Shown piece after piece: positions 9,060 through 18,614 of a stretch of 64,000 bases of DNA. Origin of the DNA: AP-15 sp963738185. GTDB taxonomy: Bacteria > Pseudomonadota > Alphaproteobacteria > ATCC43930 > CGMCC-115725. How positions within the stretch are numbered: position 1 is the stretch's first letter; each line of letters begins with the position of its first letter. The notes beneath the pieces were generated by a model, which had not been told where the DNA came from, searched no databases, and saw only the letters and a list, made by a program, of their open reading frames with translations. The position numbers and the translations under genes are program-made. The stretch is taken from contig CAVTVA010000003.1 of the NCBI GenBank assembly GCA_963738185.1, positions 1,364,001-1,428,000 of the forward strand. The letters are read 5' to 3'.

Positions 9060-10105
9060 GTTTTCGCCTCCTCGATCATCCTGAGAGCAGCCAGCCCGGC
9101 GATCGCGAGCGCGGTGAACGCGGGTGGCGCCGGCAATGGCGGACCGTTCAGCAGGTTTTGCGACCAGTTGCGCCAGCCGCCCATGTTGCGCTGGATGCCG
9201 TAGGCGTGAAATCCGGAGCCGGCCAGGCCGATCGCGGCCAGGAGCCGCAGCGACCAGCGCGCGCCGGCTGCCCGCGCCGGCGGCGACAGTGCGGTGCGCG
9301 CGAGCAGCGCCGCCGCGATCGGCGGAGCGGTGATCGGGATCACCATGGCCGGATTATGGTAGGCGCCGCGGAAGTGCAGCAGCCCAGCCTCGGCGGCGGT
9401 GCCCAGCAGCCCGACCGAGGTGAGGCCGGCGAGCAGCCGGCCTTTGACCCAGCCGTCGTTCATGCGCACGTGCTGGGCCGCCGCACCCAGCAGCCCGGCC
9501 AAGGACAACGCCGCCGGCGCGCCAAAGGGGGCGGAATAAAACAGGTTGAGCCAACCAAACCCGCCTGGCCGCTTGCCGATGTTGTAAAGGTGAAAGCCGG
9601 TGCCGATCACGCCGGTGGCCACCGCCGCGGCGTTGACCAGGTCCCGCCTGACTGGCAGCCCCGGCAGGCGGTCGCCACCTTGCGCGCTGACCGCGAGGGT
9701 CAAAGCCGAGACCCCGAGCGGGACATACATTGCTTTGTTCTGAAACGAGCCGCGGTAATGTTCGATCGCGCTGTCCGTCAGCACCGAGGCCGCGAGCATC
9801 GCCGAGGCGCGGTCGAGCTGCCGGGCCGCCTGGTTCGGCCGACTCTCGGATCTTGCCTCGGTTTCGGCCTTTGCCCCGCGCTCGGACGGTGACGGTGCAG
9901 GCGAGGCGGTCGGGGCGAGATGCCGCTCTTCTCCTTCCCGCCGCCGCAGCGCAAGTATCGCCACCGAAGCTGCGATTGCGGCCGAGCCCAGCAGCAGCGC
10001 GGTCCGCTCCATCGGCCAGCTCCGAGAGAAGCGGCGGGTCGCACCGGTCGGGAAGCGATCTGCCAGAGCGAGGCCTTGCCCGGCCGCTTCCTCGCCCGCG
10101 ATCAC
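9056..10105 (-). CDS. Conserved hypothetical multi-pass membrane protein
   Basis: A 349-aa protein. The first ~30 residues are polar, followed by a helix (ALLLGSAAIAASVAILAL), a Pro/Ser/Glu-rich linker, and about six further hydrophobic segments arranged as two similar halves: both contain a GTGFHLYNIGKRPGG- or GSGFHAYGIQRNMGG-like motif preceded by a helix. That internal duplication is visible directly. It sits where a cytochrome subunit often lies in gluconate dehydrogenase operons, but no CxxCH is present. GTG at 10105 lies three bases after the upstream stop; ATG at 10015 is an alternative. Function unknown, possibly a membrane anchor for the oxidoreductase. Confidence 0.6.
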   Translation of the reverse strand: MIAGEEAAGQGLALADRFPTGATRRFSRSWPMERTALLLGSAAIAASVAILALRRREGEERHLAPTASPAPSPSERGAKAETEARSESRPNQAARQLDRASAMLAASVLTDSAIEHYRGSFQNKAMYVPLGVSALTLAVSAQGGDRLPGLPVRRDLVNAAAVATGVIGTGFHLYNIGKRPGGFGWLNLFYSAPFGAPAALSLAGLLGAAAQHVRMNDGWVKGRLLAGLTSVGLLGTAAEAGLLHFRGAYHNPAMVIPITAPPIAAALLARTALSPPARAAGARWSLRLLAAIGLAGSGFHAYGIQRNMGGWRNWSQNLLNGPPLPAPPAFTALAIAGLAALRMIEEAKT

Positions 10106-10108
10106 CGC

Positions 10109-11897
10109 TCAGTCCCTTCCGGGGAGGATCGAGGCCAGCACCTCGCGCGCGGTGCCGCGGATGATGCCGGCCTCGTTCGGGTCGCCCTTGAGCAAGGTTT
10201 CGGTAAACGCTTTTGCGTCCTTTAGCGTGATGTGCGGCGGCAGCGGCGGCACATCGGGGTCGGTCTTGAACTCGACAATGGTCGGGCGGTCGGCGGCCAG
10301 CGCCTCTTCCCAGGCCGGGCCAACCTGGTCTGTCTCATCGACATAAATGCCCTTCAGCCCGATCAGCTCGGCGAATTTATGGTAAGGGACGTTAGGAATG
10401 TCTTGCGAGGCCTCGAATTTCGGGTTGCCTTCCATGACCCGCTGCTCCCAGGTGACCTGGTTCAGGTCCTCGTTGTTAAAAACGCCGCAGATCCAGTGCG
10501 GGCTCTCCCATTTCCGCCAGTATTTGGCGACGGTGATCAGCTCGGCCATGTTGTTCATCTGCATGGCACCGTCGCCGACGAGGGTGATGACCGGCCGGCC
10601 GGGATGAGCGAATTTGGCGGCGATCGCATAAGGCACCGCCGCACCCATCGAAGCGAGCCCGCCCGACAGCGAGCACATCATGCCGCGGCGGATCTTGAGG
10701 TCGCGCGCATACCAGTTGGCGCACGAACCCGGAATCGCTGGTGATGATCGCGCGCTCGGGCAGGCGCGGCGAGAATTCCCAGGCAACGCGCTGCGGGTTG
10801 ATCGGCTTGGCCGGCTGCTTGGCGCGGTCATCCAGGGTCTTCCACCAATCGCGGGTCCAGCCCTCGATCTGGTCGCGCCAGCGGTGGCCCGACTTTTCGG
10901 TCAGCAGCGGCAGCAACGCCCGCAGCGTCTCGGCGCTGTCGCCGACGAGGTTGACCTCCATCGGATAGCGCAGGCTCAGCATATCGGGGGCGAGATCGAT
11001 CTGAACGCCGCGCGCCGCACCCTCCTTGGGCAGGAATTCCGAATAGGGAAAGCCGGAGCCGACCATCAGCAAGGTGTCGCACTCGTTCATCAGATCCCAG
11101 CTTGGCTTGGTGCCGAGCAGCCCGATCGGGCCGGTGACCCAAGGGAGATCGTCGGGCAACGCGGCCTTGCCCAATAGCGCCTTGGCCACGCCGGCGCCGA
11201 GCTTGTCGGCGACCGCGATCACCTCGTCAGTGGCGTGCAATGCGCCGGCGCCGACCAGCATCGCGACCTTCTTGCCGGCGTTGAGCACATCGGCGGCACG
11301 CTTCAGCTCGCGTTCATAGGGGACGGTTTTCGGCCGGTCGTAGCCGACCCCTGAATGGAGGGTGTTGTGAGCGCGCGGCGGGTCTTCGTAGGCCAGGTCC
11401 TGGATGTCGTTCGGAAGGATCAAGGCGGTGACCCGGCGCTCGCCCAACGCGATGCGCACCGCGCGATCGACGAGATGACGGACCTGCACCGGCATCAGCG
11501 CCGTCTGCACGAATGCGCCGGCCACATCCTTGAACATGGCGGGGATGTCGACTTCCTGCTGATAATGGCCGCCGATCGCGGTCCGGGCCGACTGTCCGGT
11601 GATCGCCAGCACCGGCATGTGGTCAAGCCTCGCGTCGTAAAGCCCGGTGATCAGATGGGCAGCGCCGGGGCCGGAGGTGGCGGTGCACACGCCCAGCTCA
11701 CCAGTGAACTTGGCGTGCGCCGAGGCCATGAAGGCGGCCATCTCCTCGTGCCGCACCTGGATGAACTCGATCTTTTTCTGGGCCCGCTGCAGCGCGCCGA
11801 AGAACCCGTTGATGCCGTCGCCGGGAAAGCCGTAGATCCGCCGAACCCCCCATTGATGCAGACGTTCAACGATAAAATCGCCGACGGTTTTCGCCAT
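10109..11897 (-). CDS. Thiamine pyrophosphate enzyme (pyruvate oxidase/acetolactate synthase-like), frameshifted
   Basis: A ~595-aa three-domain TPP enzyme split across two frames. The N-terminal part has the catalytic Glu motif (VRHEEMAAF, about residue 50) and a central FAD/DHAP-like domain. The C-terminal part carries the TPP/Mg motif (GDGAMQMNN) and FNNEDLNQVTWEQR. Reading passes from the 11897-frame into the 10109-frame at about 10727-10730, next to a short C run, where one extra base separates SDSG from SCANWYARD. The domains are intact on both sides. It resembles poxB-like pyruvate oxidases found beside GMC dehydrogenases. The break is either a recent inactivation or a sequence error. 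Confidence 0.78.
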
Positions 11898-12034
11898 GAT
11901 CTTTGCCCTCTCGACCGGAGTCCTAAAGAAACCGCCGCGGCTCGCCCGGTCCGAGGCGCACCAAACTGCCGCTGCGCTGTTTCCCTTTTAACCGCGGCCA
12001 GCGATCGACAGTTCCTCGCGCCCGGGTCGGGAGG

Positions 12035-13825
12035 ATGAGCACAACGATGGATGCCAAGATCGAAGACTACGCCCTGATCGGCGACCGCCGCTCGGCTGCC
12101 CTCGTGTCGCGCCGAGGCTCGGTCGATTGGCTGTGCTGGCCGCGCTTTGACAGCGACGCCTGCTTTGCGGCACTGCTCGGCGACGAGACGCATGGCTGCT
12201 GGCGCCTCGCCCCCTCGGACGACACCGGGGCCGCAACGCGCTGCTATCGCGCCGACACGCTGATCTTGGAGACCCGGCATACGACACGCGCGGGCGCCGC
12301 CAAGGTGACCGACCTGATGCCGCTCGGCGACAAGCATGCCGCGTTGATTCGCCAGGTCGCTGGTGAGCGGGGCGAAGTCGCGTTCACGCTCGACCTGGCG
12401 CTGCGCTTCGACTATGGCGCCGAGGCGCCTTGGCTGCGAACCGCGCCGCGTGAAATCGTCGGCGTCGTTGGGCCGGACCTTGTCATTCTCCGCGCCGAGG
12501 TTGACATGCGGCTGCATGACGGCCGCATCGTCGCCGATTTCTCGGTCAAGCCGGGGCAGACCCTCAGCTTTGTCCTGCAATACGGCCGGGCCTACGAGCC
12601 GCCGCCCGAGCCCCTTGATATCGCTGCGGCGATTTCGCACACCGAGCACGATTGGCAAGCCTGGGCGCGGCGTTTCAATCGGCCGACCGACTGGCCGGAC
12701 GCGGTCCGGCGCTCGCTGTTGACGTTGCGGGCGCTGACCCATCGGGAGACCGCCGGGATCGTGGCGGCGCCGACCACGTCACTGCCGGAGATTGCTGGCG
12801 GCCACGCCAATTGGGATTACCGCTACAGCTGGCTGCGGGACTCGACTTTTACTTTGTGCGCGCTGCTCAACGCCGGCTATCGGGACGAGGCGGTCGCGTG
12901 GCGCGACTGGCTGCTGCGTATCGCCGCCGGAGCCCCCGAGCGCATGCGCACAATGTACCGGTGCGACGGGACGCGGCATCTCGAAGAACGCGAGGTCGAA
13001 TGGCTGCCGGGCTATAACGGCGCTCGCCCGGTTCGGATCGGCAACAAAGCCGCATCGCAATTCCAGCTCGACATCTTTGGCGAAGTGCTCAACTCGCTGC
13101 ATCTTGTCGACCAGGCGGGGTTGCCTAACCGCGGGTGGGACATCGATGTCGCGCAGGCGATCGTCGAGCACTTGGAAAAAGTCTGGCGACACCCGGATAA
13201 GGGGATGTGGGAGTCTCGCGAAGCTCCGCAGAATTTTACCTATTCAAAGGTGATGGCCTGGGTCGGCATCGACCGGTTTCTCAAATCCGACCGGAGCAGC
13301 CGCGACCTCGACCCCGATCCGCACCGGCGCCGGCATCTCGAAGCCTTGCGCGAGCAGATCCATCACGAGGTCTGCCGCGACGGCTTCAACCCGAGCCGCG
13401 GCTGCTTTGTGTCGGCCTTTGGCGCCGACCATGTCGATGCCAGCCTTTTGATGCTGCCGCTGGTCGGGTTTCTGCCGGCCACCGATCCGCGCATCGCCGG
13501 CACGATCGCCGCGATCGAGCGCGACCTGGTCGAGGACGGGCTGGTCTACCGCAAGGGATCGGCGAACGGCGCGCAGGAGGGCGCGTTTCTCGCCTGCACC
13601 TGCTGGCTCGCCGACTGCCTCGGCATGCAAGGGCGCAAGCGCGAGGCGCGCGCCTATCTGGAGCGGGTGCTGGCGCTGCGCAACGATGTCGGGCTCCTCG
13701 CCGAGGAGTGGGACCCGCGCACCGGGCATATGGCGGGAAATTTTCCCCAGGCGTTGAGCCACCTTGCCCTCGTCAATACGGCACTCGGCCTGTGCGGCCC
13801 GGTGCTCCAGCGCGGCGGCGGCTAG
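12035..13825 (+). CDS. Glycoside hydrolase family 15 protein (glucoamylase/trehalase-like)
   Basis: A 596-aa cytosolic enzyme. An N-terminal beta-sandwich begins with the conserved IEDYALIGDRRSAALVSRRG and is followed by an (alpha/alpha)6 barrel. Barrel landmarks are WDYRYSWLRDSTFTL, the substrate loop with EVEWLPGYNG, and a catalytic Glu in LLAEEWDPRTG with the GNFPQALSH segment after it. Family members release glucose from alpha-glucans or cleave trehalose; the substrate cannot be fixed from sequence. ATG at 12035 follows a GGGAGG site. It is divergent from the TPP-enzyme operon. Confidence 0.85.
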   Translation: MSTTMDAKIEDYALIGDRRSAALVSRRGSVDWLCWPRFDSDACFAALLGDETHGCWRLAPSDDTGAATRCYRADTLILETRHTTRAGAAKVTDLMPLGDKHAALIRQVAGERGEVAFTLDLALRFDYGAEAPWLRTAPREIVGVVGPDLVILRAEVDMRLHDGRIVADFSVKPGQTLSFVLQYGRAYEPPPEPLDIAAAISHTEHDWQAWARRFNRPTDWPDAVRRSLLTLRALTHRETAGIVAAPTTSLPEIAGGHANWDYRYSWLRDSTFTLCALLNAGYRDEAVAWRDWLLRIAAGAPERMRTMYRCDGTRHLEEREVEWLPGYNGARPVRIGNKAASQFQLDIFGEVLNSLHLVDQAGLPNRGWDIDVAQAIVEHLEKVWRHPDKGMWESREAPQNFTYSKVMAWVGIDRFLKSDRSSRDLDPDPHRRRHLEALREQIHHEVCRDGFNPSRGCFVSAFGADHVDASLLMLPLVGFLPATDPRIAGTIAAIERDLVEDGLVYRKGSANGAQEGAFLACTCWLADCLGMQGRKREARAYLERVLALRNDVGLLAEEWDPRTGHMAGNFPQALSHLALVNTALGLCGPVLQRGGG

Positions 13826-13896
13826 CCCGCCGGTCGCACCTCGACAGGCCGGCGCAGGCCGGCGACAATGCGCCGGGCACAATGCGCGGAGGCAGC

Positions 13897-14646
13897 ATGA
13901 ACGTCGATCTGGCCGGCAAACGAGCGGTGGTGACCGGCGGCAGCCGGGGCATCGGCCGGGCGATCGCGGTGGCTTTTGCCGAGGCCGGGGCCGGGGTGTC
14001 GATCTGCGCTCGCGGCGCCGAGGCGCTCGGCGCGGCGCGCGCCGAGATCGCGCGGCGCGGACACGCCGCGCATGCCAGCGCGTGCGATCTCGCCGACGCG
14101 GCGGCGGTCGGACGCTATATCGAGGAGGCGGCCGAGGCGCTCGGCGGCATCGACATCCTGGTCAACAACGCCTCGGGCTTTGGCACCAGCGACGACGAGG
14201 CCGGGTGGTCGGCCAGCATATCGGTCGATCTGTTGGCGACGGTGCGGGCGACGCGGGCGGCCTTGCCGTTCCTCGAAAAATCGGCGGCGGGGGCGATCGT
14301 CAATATCTCGTCGATTTCCGGGTTTCGCGCCTCGGCCCGCACCCCGCCTTACGGCGCGGTCAAAGCGGCGGTCCTCGAATACACCCAGACCAGCGCCGCG
14401 CAATTCGCCCGCAAGGGCATCCGCGTCAACTGCGTGGCGCCGGGGTCGATCGAATTCCCCGGCGGCACCTGGGAGCGGGCCAAGAACAGCAACCCGAACC
14501 TTTACGGCGCGATCCTGCGCAGCATCCCGTTCGGGAGGCTGGGCCGGCCGGAAGAGGTGGCGCGGGTGGTGCTGTTCTTGTGCTCGCCGCTGGCCGGCTG
14601 GGTCACCGGCCAGAACATCGCGGTCGATGGCGGCCAGATGCTGTGA
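13897..14646 (+). CDS. Short-chain dehydrogenase/reductase
   Basis: A 249-aa classical SDR. It has the cofactor motif TGGSRGIG (~residues 13-20), NNASG, the catalytic Ser in NISSISG, and Tyr/Lys in the PPYGAVKAA segment, with a C-terminal VTGQNIAVDGGQ. The NAD(P) preference and substrate are unknown. GCGGAGG precedes the ATG at 13897. It lies 71 bases after the GH15 gene on the same strand, so co-transcription is likely. Confidence 0.85.
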   Translation: MNVDLAGKRAVVTGGSRGIGRAIAVAFAEAGAGVSICARGAEALGAARAEIARRGHAAHASACDLADAAAVGRYIEEAAEALGGIDILVNNASGFGTSDDEAGWSASISVDLLATVRATRAALPFLEKSAAGAIVNISSISGFRASARTPPYGAVKAAVLEYTQTSAAQFARKGIRVNCVAPGSIEFPGGTWERAKNSNPNLYGAILRSIPFGRLGRPEEVARVVLFLCSPLAGWVTGQNIAVDGGQML

Positions 14647-14700
14647 TCACCCGCCGCCACCCGGCCTCGCTGCCTGGGACGCGGTCCGCAGCGCGCGCGA

Positions 14701-15186
14701 TCAGCGCACGTAGCGCAGGTTGATCGCGCCGATGCCGGCGGCGACGTTAAGCCCGGTGTTGCCTTCGATGCTGACCGGCTGCAGCGAAATCGTTCGATGC
14801 GAGCCGCCGACCAGCACATTGGCCCCGACGCCGACCCCGACCGTGGCGCTGCCGGTGGCGCCCACATAGCTGCCGGAGAGCGCACCCGGCGCCAAGCTCG
14901 TGGTCGGCGCGAAGACGCCCCAAACCAATACGCCGCCCTGAGTGTAGCCGATATCCACGCCGAATTTGGAAATGCTGCCGGCATAATGGTCGTAATGGCC
15001 GGGAGCGCCGGAAAAGGTGCAGCGCAACGACTTCGACGAGCCGAAGATGAACCCCCAGCCGCCGGCGACATTGCAGCTCAAGGTTCCGACCCGCACGTTG
15101 GCCTGTGCCCGCGCCGGCGTCCCCTGCGCCGAGACGCCGGCCGCCAGCCCAATCGCGCCGAGCGCCAAACTAACTTTTTTGAACAT
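14701..15186 (-). CDS. DUF992 secreted protein
   Basis: A 161-aa exported protein with a signal peptide (~residues 1-27: basic start, hydrophobic LALGAIGLAAGVSA, then an ARAQA-type cleavage site). The mature part begins with VRVGTLSCNVAGGWGFIFGSSK, the hallmark of DUF992, and is rich in Gly/Val beta segments. DUF992 proteins are common in alphaproteobacteria and of unknown role. I prefer the ATG at 15186, with GGGGA eight bases upstream, over a TTG at 15201. Confidence 0.8.
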   Translation of the reverse strand: MFKKVSLALGAIGLAAGVSAQGTPARAQANVRVGTLSCNVAGGWGFIFGSSKSLRCTFSGAPGHYDHYAGSISKFGVDIGYTQGGVLVWGVFAPTTSLAPGALSGSYVGATGSATVGVGVGANVLVGGSHRTISLQPVSIEGNTGLNVAAGIGAINLRYVR

Positions 15187-15371
15187 TCCGCTGATCCCCA
15201 ATTCGCGGGAAAATCCCCGCGCGGCGATCTAGCCTATTTCCGCGCTCGTTGGCTATAGCCAGGGCGCTGCCCAGGGCGCTGCTTGGAGATCCAACAGCTC
15301 GGCGCACCCGAACGTCGCCCCGGTGTGCGCCGCGCAGGTGCTGGCGGCGAGTTCCGCTGACGGCCTAGCGG

Positions 15372-16286
15372 TCAGCAGGAGATATTGTCGTTGCCGCCGA
15401 AATCGCCGCCGCTGAAATCGTCGCCACCTCCACCGTCGCCACCGCCGCTAAAGTCCTGGCCCGAGCTGAAATCCTGGCCCGAGCTGAAATCCTGGCCCGA
15501 GCCGTCGCCGCCGGTGAAATCCTGACCGCCGCTGAAATCCTGGTTGCCCGAGCCGTCGCCGCCGCCGCTGAAATCCTGGTTCTGCCCTGCGCCGGCGGCA
15601 TCGCCATAATAGTTGTTCACGACACTCTCGCCGAGGCCCGGGGTCATCCCCTGGCCGCCGAGAATGCCGGCGCTGGCGTGCTGGCCGAACAGCGATTCGA
15701 TCCCCTGAAACAACAGCGCGCCGCCGGCGACCCCGGCCGCGGTGGCTGCCGCCGAACGGAGAAACCCGCCGCCGCCCCCCATTGCGCCGCCGGCACCCAT
15801 CCCACCGCCCATAAAGCCGCCGCCCGCACCCATCGGCTGGCGGGGATAGCCGCCCTGCGGGTAGCCGCCCTGTGGGTAGCCACCCTGTGGCGAGGGCTGG
15901 CCCCACGGCGGTGCCGGCGGGGCGGCGGCAACCTGCGGAGCGCGCGTCCATGGGCCGGCCGCGGGGACGCTGCCCGCTGGCGGTGCGGGCGGGGCGGCCG
16001 GTTGGCGCGAGCCGAATAGGCTGCCGAGAAAGCTCGTCGCCGCCGGTTTCGCCACCTGCTGCTGCGCATCGGTCAACTGCTTTTCGAGCTCGGCGATCCG
16101 GTTCTGCGCGTTGTGCAGGCTCAGATCCTGGATCAGCACGGTCTGCACCAGATAATAGGGGGCGTCCGGCTGCTCGGCCGCGGCTTGACGGATCAGCGCA
16201 TCGGCCTCGGGGTCTTTCGCCTGTCCTCCGGCACTCTTGAGCCGGCTCAGCAGGGTCGTGATCAGCTCTTGCTCCTGGGGCGTCAT
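15372..16286 (-). CDS. DUF2076 domain protein with low-complexity tail
   Basis: A 304-aa protein. Residues 1-~95 form the DUF2076 helical region (TPQEQELITTLLSRLKSAGG, then a coiled coil around AQNRIAELEKQL). A Pro/Ala/Gly linker contains a triple GGYPQ-type repeat. After a hydrophobic Gly/Ala stretch (~180-205) comes a tail of about seven QDFSGG/QDFSSG repeats ending NISC. Homologues are periplasmic or envelope-associated ABC-type accessory proteins of unknown function. The next 173 bases toward accA contain no gene. The coding frame is fixed by the ATG at 16286. Confidence 0.8.
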   Translation of the reverse strand: MTPQEQELITTLLSRLKSAGGQAKDPEADALIRQAAAEQPDAPYYLVQTVLIQDLSLHNAQNRIAELEKQLTDAQQQVAKPAATSFLGSLFGSRQPAAPPAPPAGSVPAAGPWTRAPQVAAAPPAPPWGQPSPQGGYPQGGYPQGGYPRQPMGAGGGFMGGGMGAGGAMGGGGGFLRSAAATAAGVAGGALLFQGIESLFGQHASAGILGGQGMTPGLGESVVNNYYGDAAGAGQNQDFSGGGDGSGNQDFSGGQDFTGGDGSGQDFSSGQDFSSGQDFSGGGDGGGGDDFSGGDFGGNDNISC

Positions 16287-16459
16287 GATGGCCTTCCGCT
16301 GCGGGAAACATGGTGCGCTTCGGCGAAGCGCTTCGGCGCCTGCGATCCCTCGCCCGCGGGAAAGCCGCTTTCCCCAGGTGGCGGGCCAGTGCGTCCGCGT
16401 AGATGTGGGGCGCACGCAAGCGCGGTCAATGACCCCTAGAATCGAGCTTGTCGGGACGG

Positions 16460-17416
16460 TCACAGACCTTGGCTGCCCATTGCGAGGAATTTTTCCCGGC
16501 GTTGCGCCCGCAACCTGGCCCCATCGAGGTGCAACAGCGGCTGCAATGCCTCCTCGATCGCCTCCCCCAGCCGCTCGATCGCCTCTTGCGGCTGGCGGTG
16601 CGCCCCGCCCAGCGGTTCCGACACGATCCGGTCGATGACCCCCAGGTGCTGCAGGTCCTGGGCAGTCAGCCGCAAGGCCTCGGCCGCCTCGCGCGCGTGC
16701 TCGCTGTCGCGCCACAGGATCGAGGCGCAGCCCTCGGGCGAGATCACCGAGTAGACCGCGTGCTCGAGCATCAGCACCGCGTTGCCGGCGGCGAGCGCGA
16801 TCGCCCCGCCCGAGCCGCCTTCGCCGATCACCGCGGCGACCAGCGGCACCTTGATGTCGAGGCAAGTCTCGATCGCCCGCGCGATCGCCTCGGCCTGGCC
16901 GCGCGCCTCCGCATCGATCCCCGGATAGGCGCCGGCAGTATCGACAAAGGTCAGCACCGGCAGGCCGAAACGATCGGCGAGCCGCATCAGCCGACGTGCC
17001 TTGCGATAACCCTCGGGCCGGGCCATGCCGAAATTATGCGCGAGCCGAGCCTCGGTGTCGGCGCCCTTTTCGGTGCCGAGCACCAGCACGCTCTTGCCGC
17101 GGAAGCGGCCGATGCCGCCAACCACCGCCCGGTCCTCGGCAAAGGCGCGGTCGCCGGCGAGCGGCACGAACTCGGCGACCAGCCGGGCGATGTAGTCGCT
17201 GGCGTGCGGCCGCTCGGGATGACGCGCGACCAGCACCTTCTGCCACGGCGTCAGCCGCGCATAAGTCTGGCGCAGCAGCCGCGCGGCGCTGCTTTCGAGC
17301 CGGCCGACCTCGTCGGCGATGTTGAGCTCGCCGGTGGTCGAGAGGTGGCGCAGCTCTTCGATCTTGTTTTCGAGCTCGCCGATCGGCCGTTCAAAATCGA
17401 GAAAGTGACGCATCAT
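16460..17416 (-). CDS. accA: Acetyl-CoA carboxylase carboxyltransferase subunit alpha
   Basis: A 318-aa protein that, with AccD, transfers the carboxyl group from biotin to acetyl-CoA in the first step of fatty-acid synthesis. The N-terminal helix FLDFERPIGELENKIEELR is typical. The crotonase-fold core contains DTAGAYPG, GEGGSGGA (oxyanion and CoA region) and SVISPEGCASILWRD. Length is normal. The start (ATG 17416, or the adjacent ATG 17413) overlaps the xerD stop as ATGA, so accA is translated with xerD. Confidence 0.95.
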   Translation of the reverse strand: MMRHFLDFERPIGELENKIEELRHLSTTGELNIADEVGRLESSAARLLRQTYARLTPWQKVLVARHPERPHASDYIARLVAEFVPLAGDRAFAEDRAVVGGIGRFRGKSVLVLGTEKGADTEARLAHNFGMARPEGYRKARRLMRLADRFGLPVLTFVDTAGAYPGIDAEARGQAEAIARAIETCLDIKVPLVAAVIGEGGSGGAIALAAGNAVLMLEHAVYSVISPEGCASILWRDSEHAREAAEALRLTAQDLQHLGVIDRIVSEPLGGAHRQPQEAIERLGEAIEEALQPLLHLDGARLRAQRREKFLAMGSQGL

Positions 17417-18369
17417 TTGCGCCGCGCCAGCGGGTGCGCGGTGTGCACCAGCCGGCGCAGCCGGTCGGAGAGGACATGGGTGTAGATCTGCGTCGTCGCG
17501 ATGTCGGCGTGGCCTAGCATCTGCTGGACGCTGCGCAGATCCGCACCATGATCGAGCAAGTGGCTGGCAAAGGCGTGGCGCAGCACATGCGGCGACAGCC
17601 GAGCCGGGTCGAGCCCGGCTTTCAGCGCCAGCGCCTTTAGCAGCTGGCCGCAGCGCTGGCGGGTCAGGTGGCCGGCGGCGCCGCGCGACGGCATCAGCCA
17701 GCGCGACGGCCGCGAATCGGGCAGGAACCGCTCGCGGCAGGCGAGATAGGCGGCAAGCGCCTGACGCGCCGGCTCGCTCAGCGGCACGATCCGCTCGCGC
17801 CCGCCCTTGCCGCGGACCAAGAGAAAGCGCGGGTCGCGCAGGGCGGCGGCGAGCGGCAAGGTCAGCAATTCCGAGATGCGCATGCCGGTCGCATATAACA
17901 GCTCGACCAGGCACAGCGCTCGCACCCCCTCCTCGCCGGGCCACGCGCCCGCCGCAGCGATCAGCCCCTCGACCTCGGCTTCCGACAGCAGCTTCGGCAG
18001 CGGGCGGCCGAGGCGGGGGGTGTCGAGGCCGGCCGTCGGATCGTCGAGGCGCACCCCGTCGATCACCAGAAACTTATAGAATTGCCGCATCGCCGAGAGC
18101 CGCCGCGCCAGGCTGCGCGGCGCCAAGCGAGCGGTCGCCGGCGCTGCCAGATAGGCATGCAGGGCCGGCTCGTCCGCGGTTTCGAGCGTGGTCGCGCGCG
18201 CCGTCAGAAACCGCGCCAGATCGAACAAATCGGCGCGATAGGCGGCAACGGTCAAAGGCGCGGCGCCACGCTCGGCCGTCAGCATTTCGAGGAAGGCTTC
18301 GAGATGCCTGGAGAAGCCGGGTGCCGGGACCGCGCCGGCGTGCCCCGGGCTATTTTGCAAACCGCGCAT
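17413..18369 (-). CDS. xerD: Tyrosine recombinase XerD
   Basis: A ~318-aa site-specific recombinase that resolves chromosome dimers at dif with XerC and FtsK. The N-terminal SAM-like domain (HLEAFLEMLTAERG) precedes the catalytic domain. The full catalytic set is visible: Arg in ATGMRISELL, Lys in RGKGGRERIVP, HVLRHAFASHLL (His-x-x-Arg), LGHADIATTQIYTHV (His, then nucleophilic Tyr). The C-terminal HPLAR ending favours XerD over XerC. The start is uncertain: ATG 18369, inside the end of the small upstream gene, or TTG 18360; longer frames are non-coding. It is unrelated to the island integrase. Confidence 0.88.
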   Translation of the reverse strand: MRGLQNSPGHAGAVPAPGFSRHLEAFLEMLTAERGAAPLTVAAYRADLFDLARFLTARATTLETADEPALHAYLAAPATARLAPRSLARRLSAMRQFYKFLVIDGVRLDDPTAGLDTPRLGRPLPKLLSEAEVEGLIAAAGAWPGEEGVRALCLVELLYATGMRISELLTLPLAAALRDPRFLLVRGKGGRERIVPLSEPARQALAAYLACRERFLPDSRPSRWLMPSRGAAGHLTRQRCGQLLKALALKAGLDPARLSPHVLRHAFASHLLDHGADLRSVQQMLGHADIATTQIYTHVLSDRLRRLVHTAHPLARRK

Positions 18370-18490
18370 TCGGCAGCACTTTTTGCACCGCGACCGAGGG
18401 TGGCGGCGGGTTCCACAGAGCCAGAAAGGCAGCCCCGCCGAGCGCTGCCAAGATGATGACGACGATAAACCCGAGAGTGAGCTTTCCCAT
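18350..18490 (-). CDS. Small single-pass membrane protein between aroK and xerD
   Basis: A 46-aa protein starting MGKLTLGF with one transmembrane helix (~residues 5-27), then a short periplasmic tail PPPPSVAVQKVLPNARF. A gene of this size and ending is commonly found next to xerD in this bacterial group; its role is unknown. The coding end overlaps the xerD start by about 20 bases, suggesting coupling. The longer frame to 18577 is unlikely to be translated. Confidence 0.6.
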   Translation of the reverse strand: MGKLTLGFIVVIILAALGGAAFLALWNPPPPSVAVQKVLPNARFAK

Positions 18491-18614
18491 GCCGCGGCTC
18501 GCATGTCCCCTGGCCGGTGCTTGCGGCCCAAATGGTTCGCCAAACCGGCCCCACGCCGATTGACGACCCGGCTGCACGATATGCTAGTACCGTCGCCGAA
18601 GGCCGGGAAAAAGA

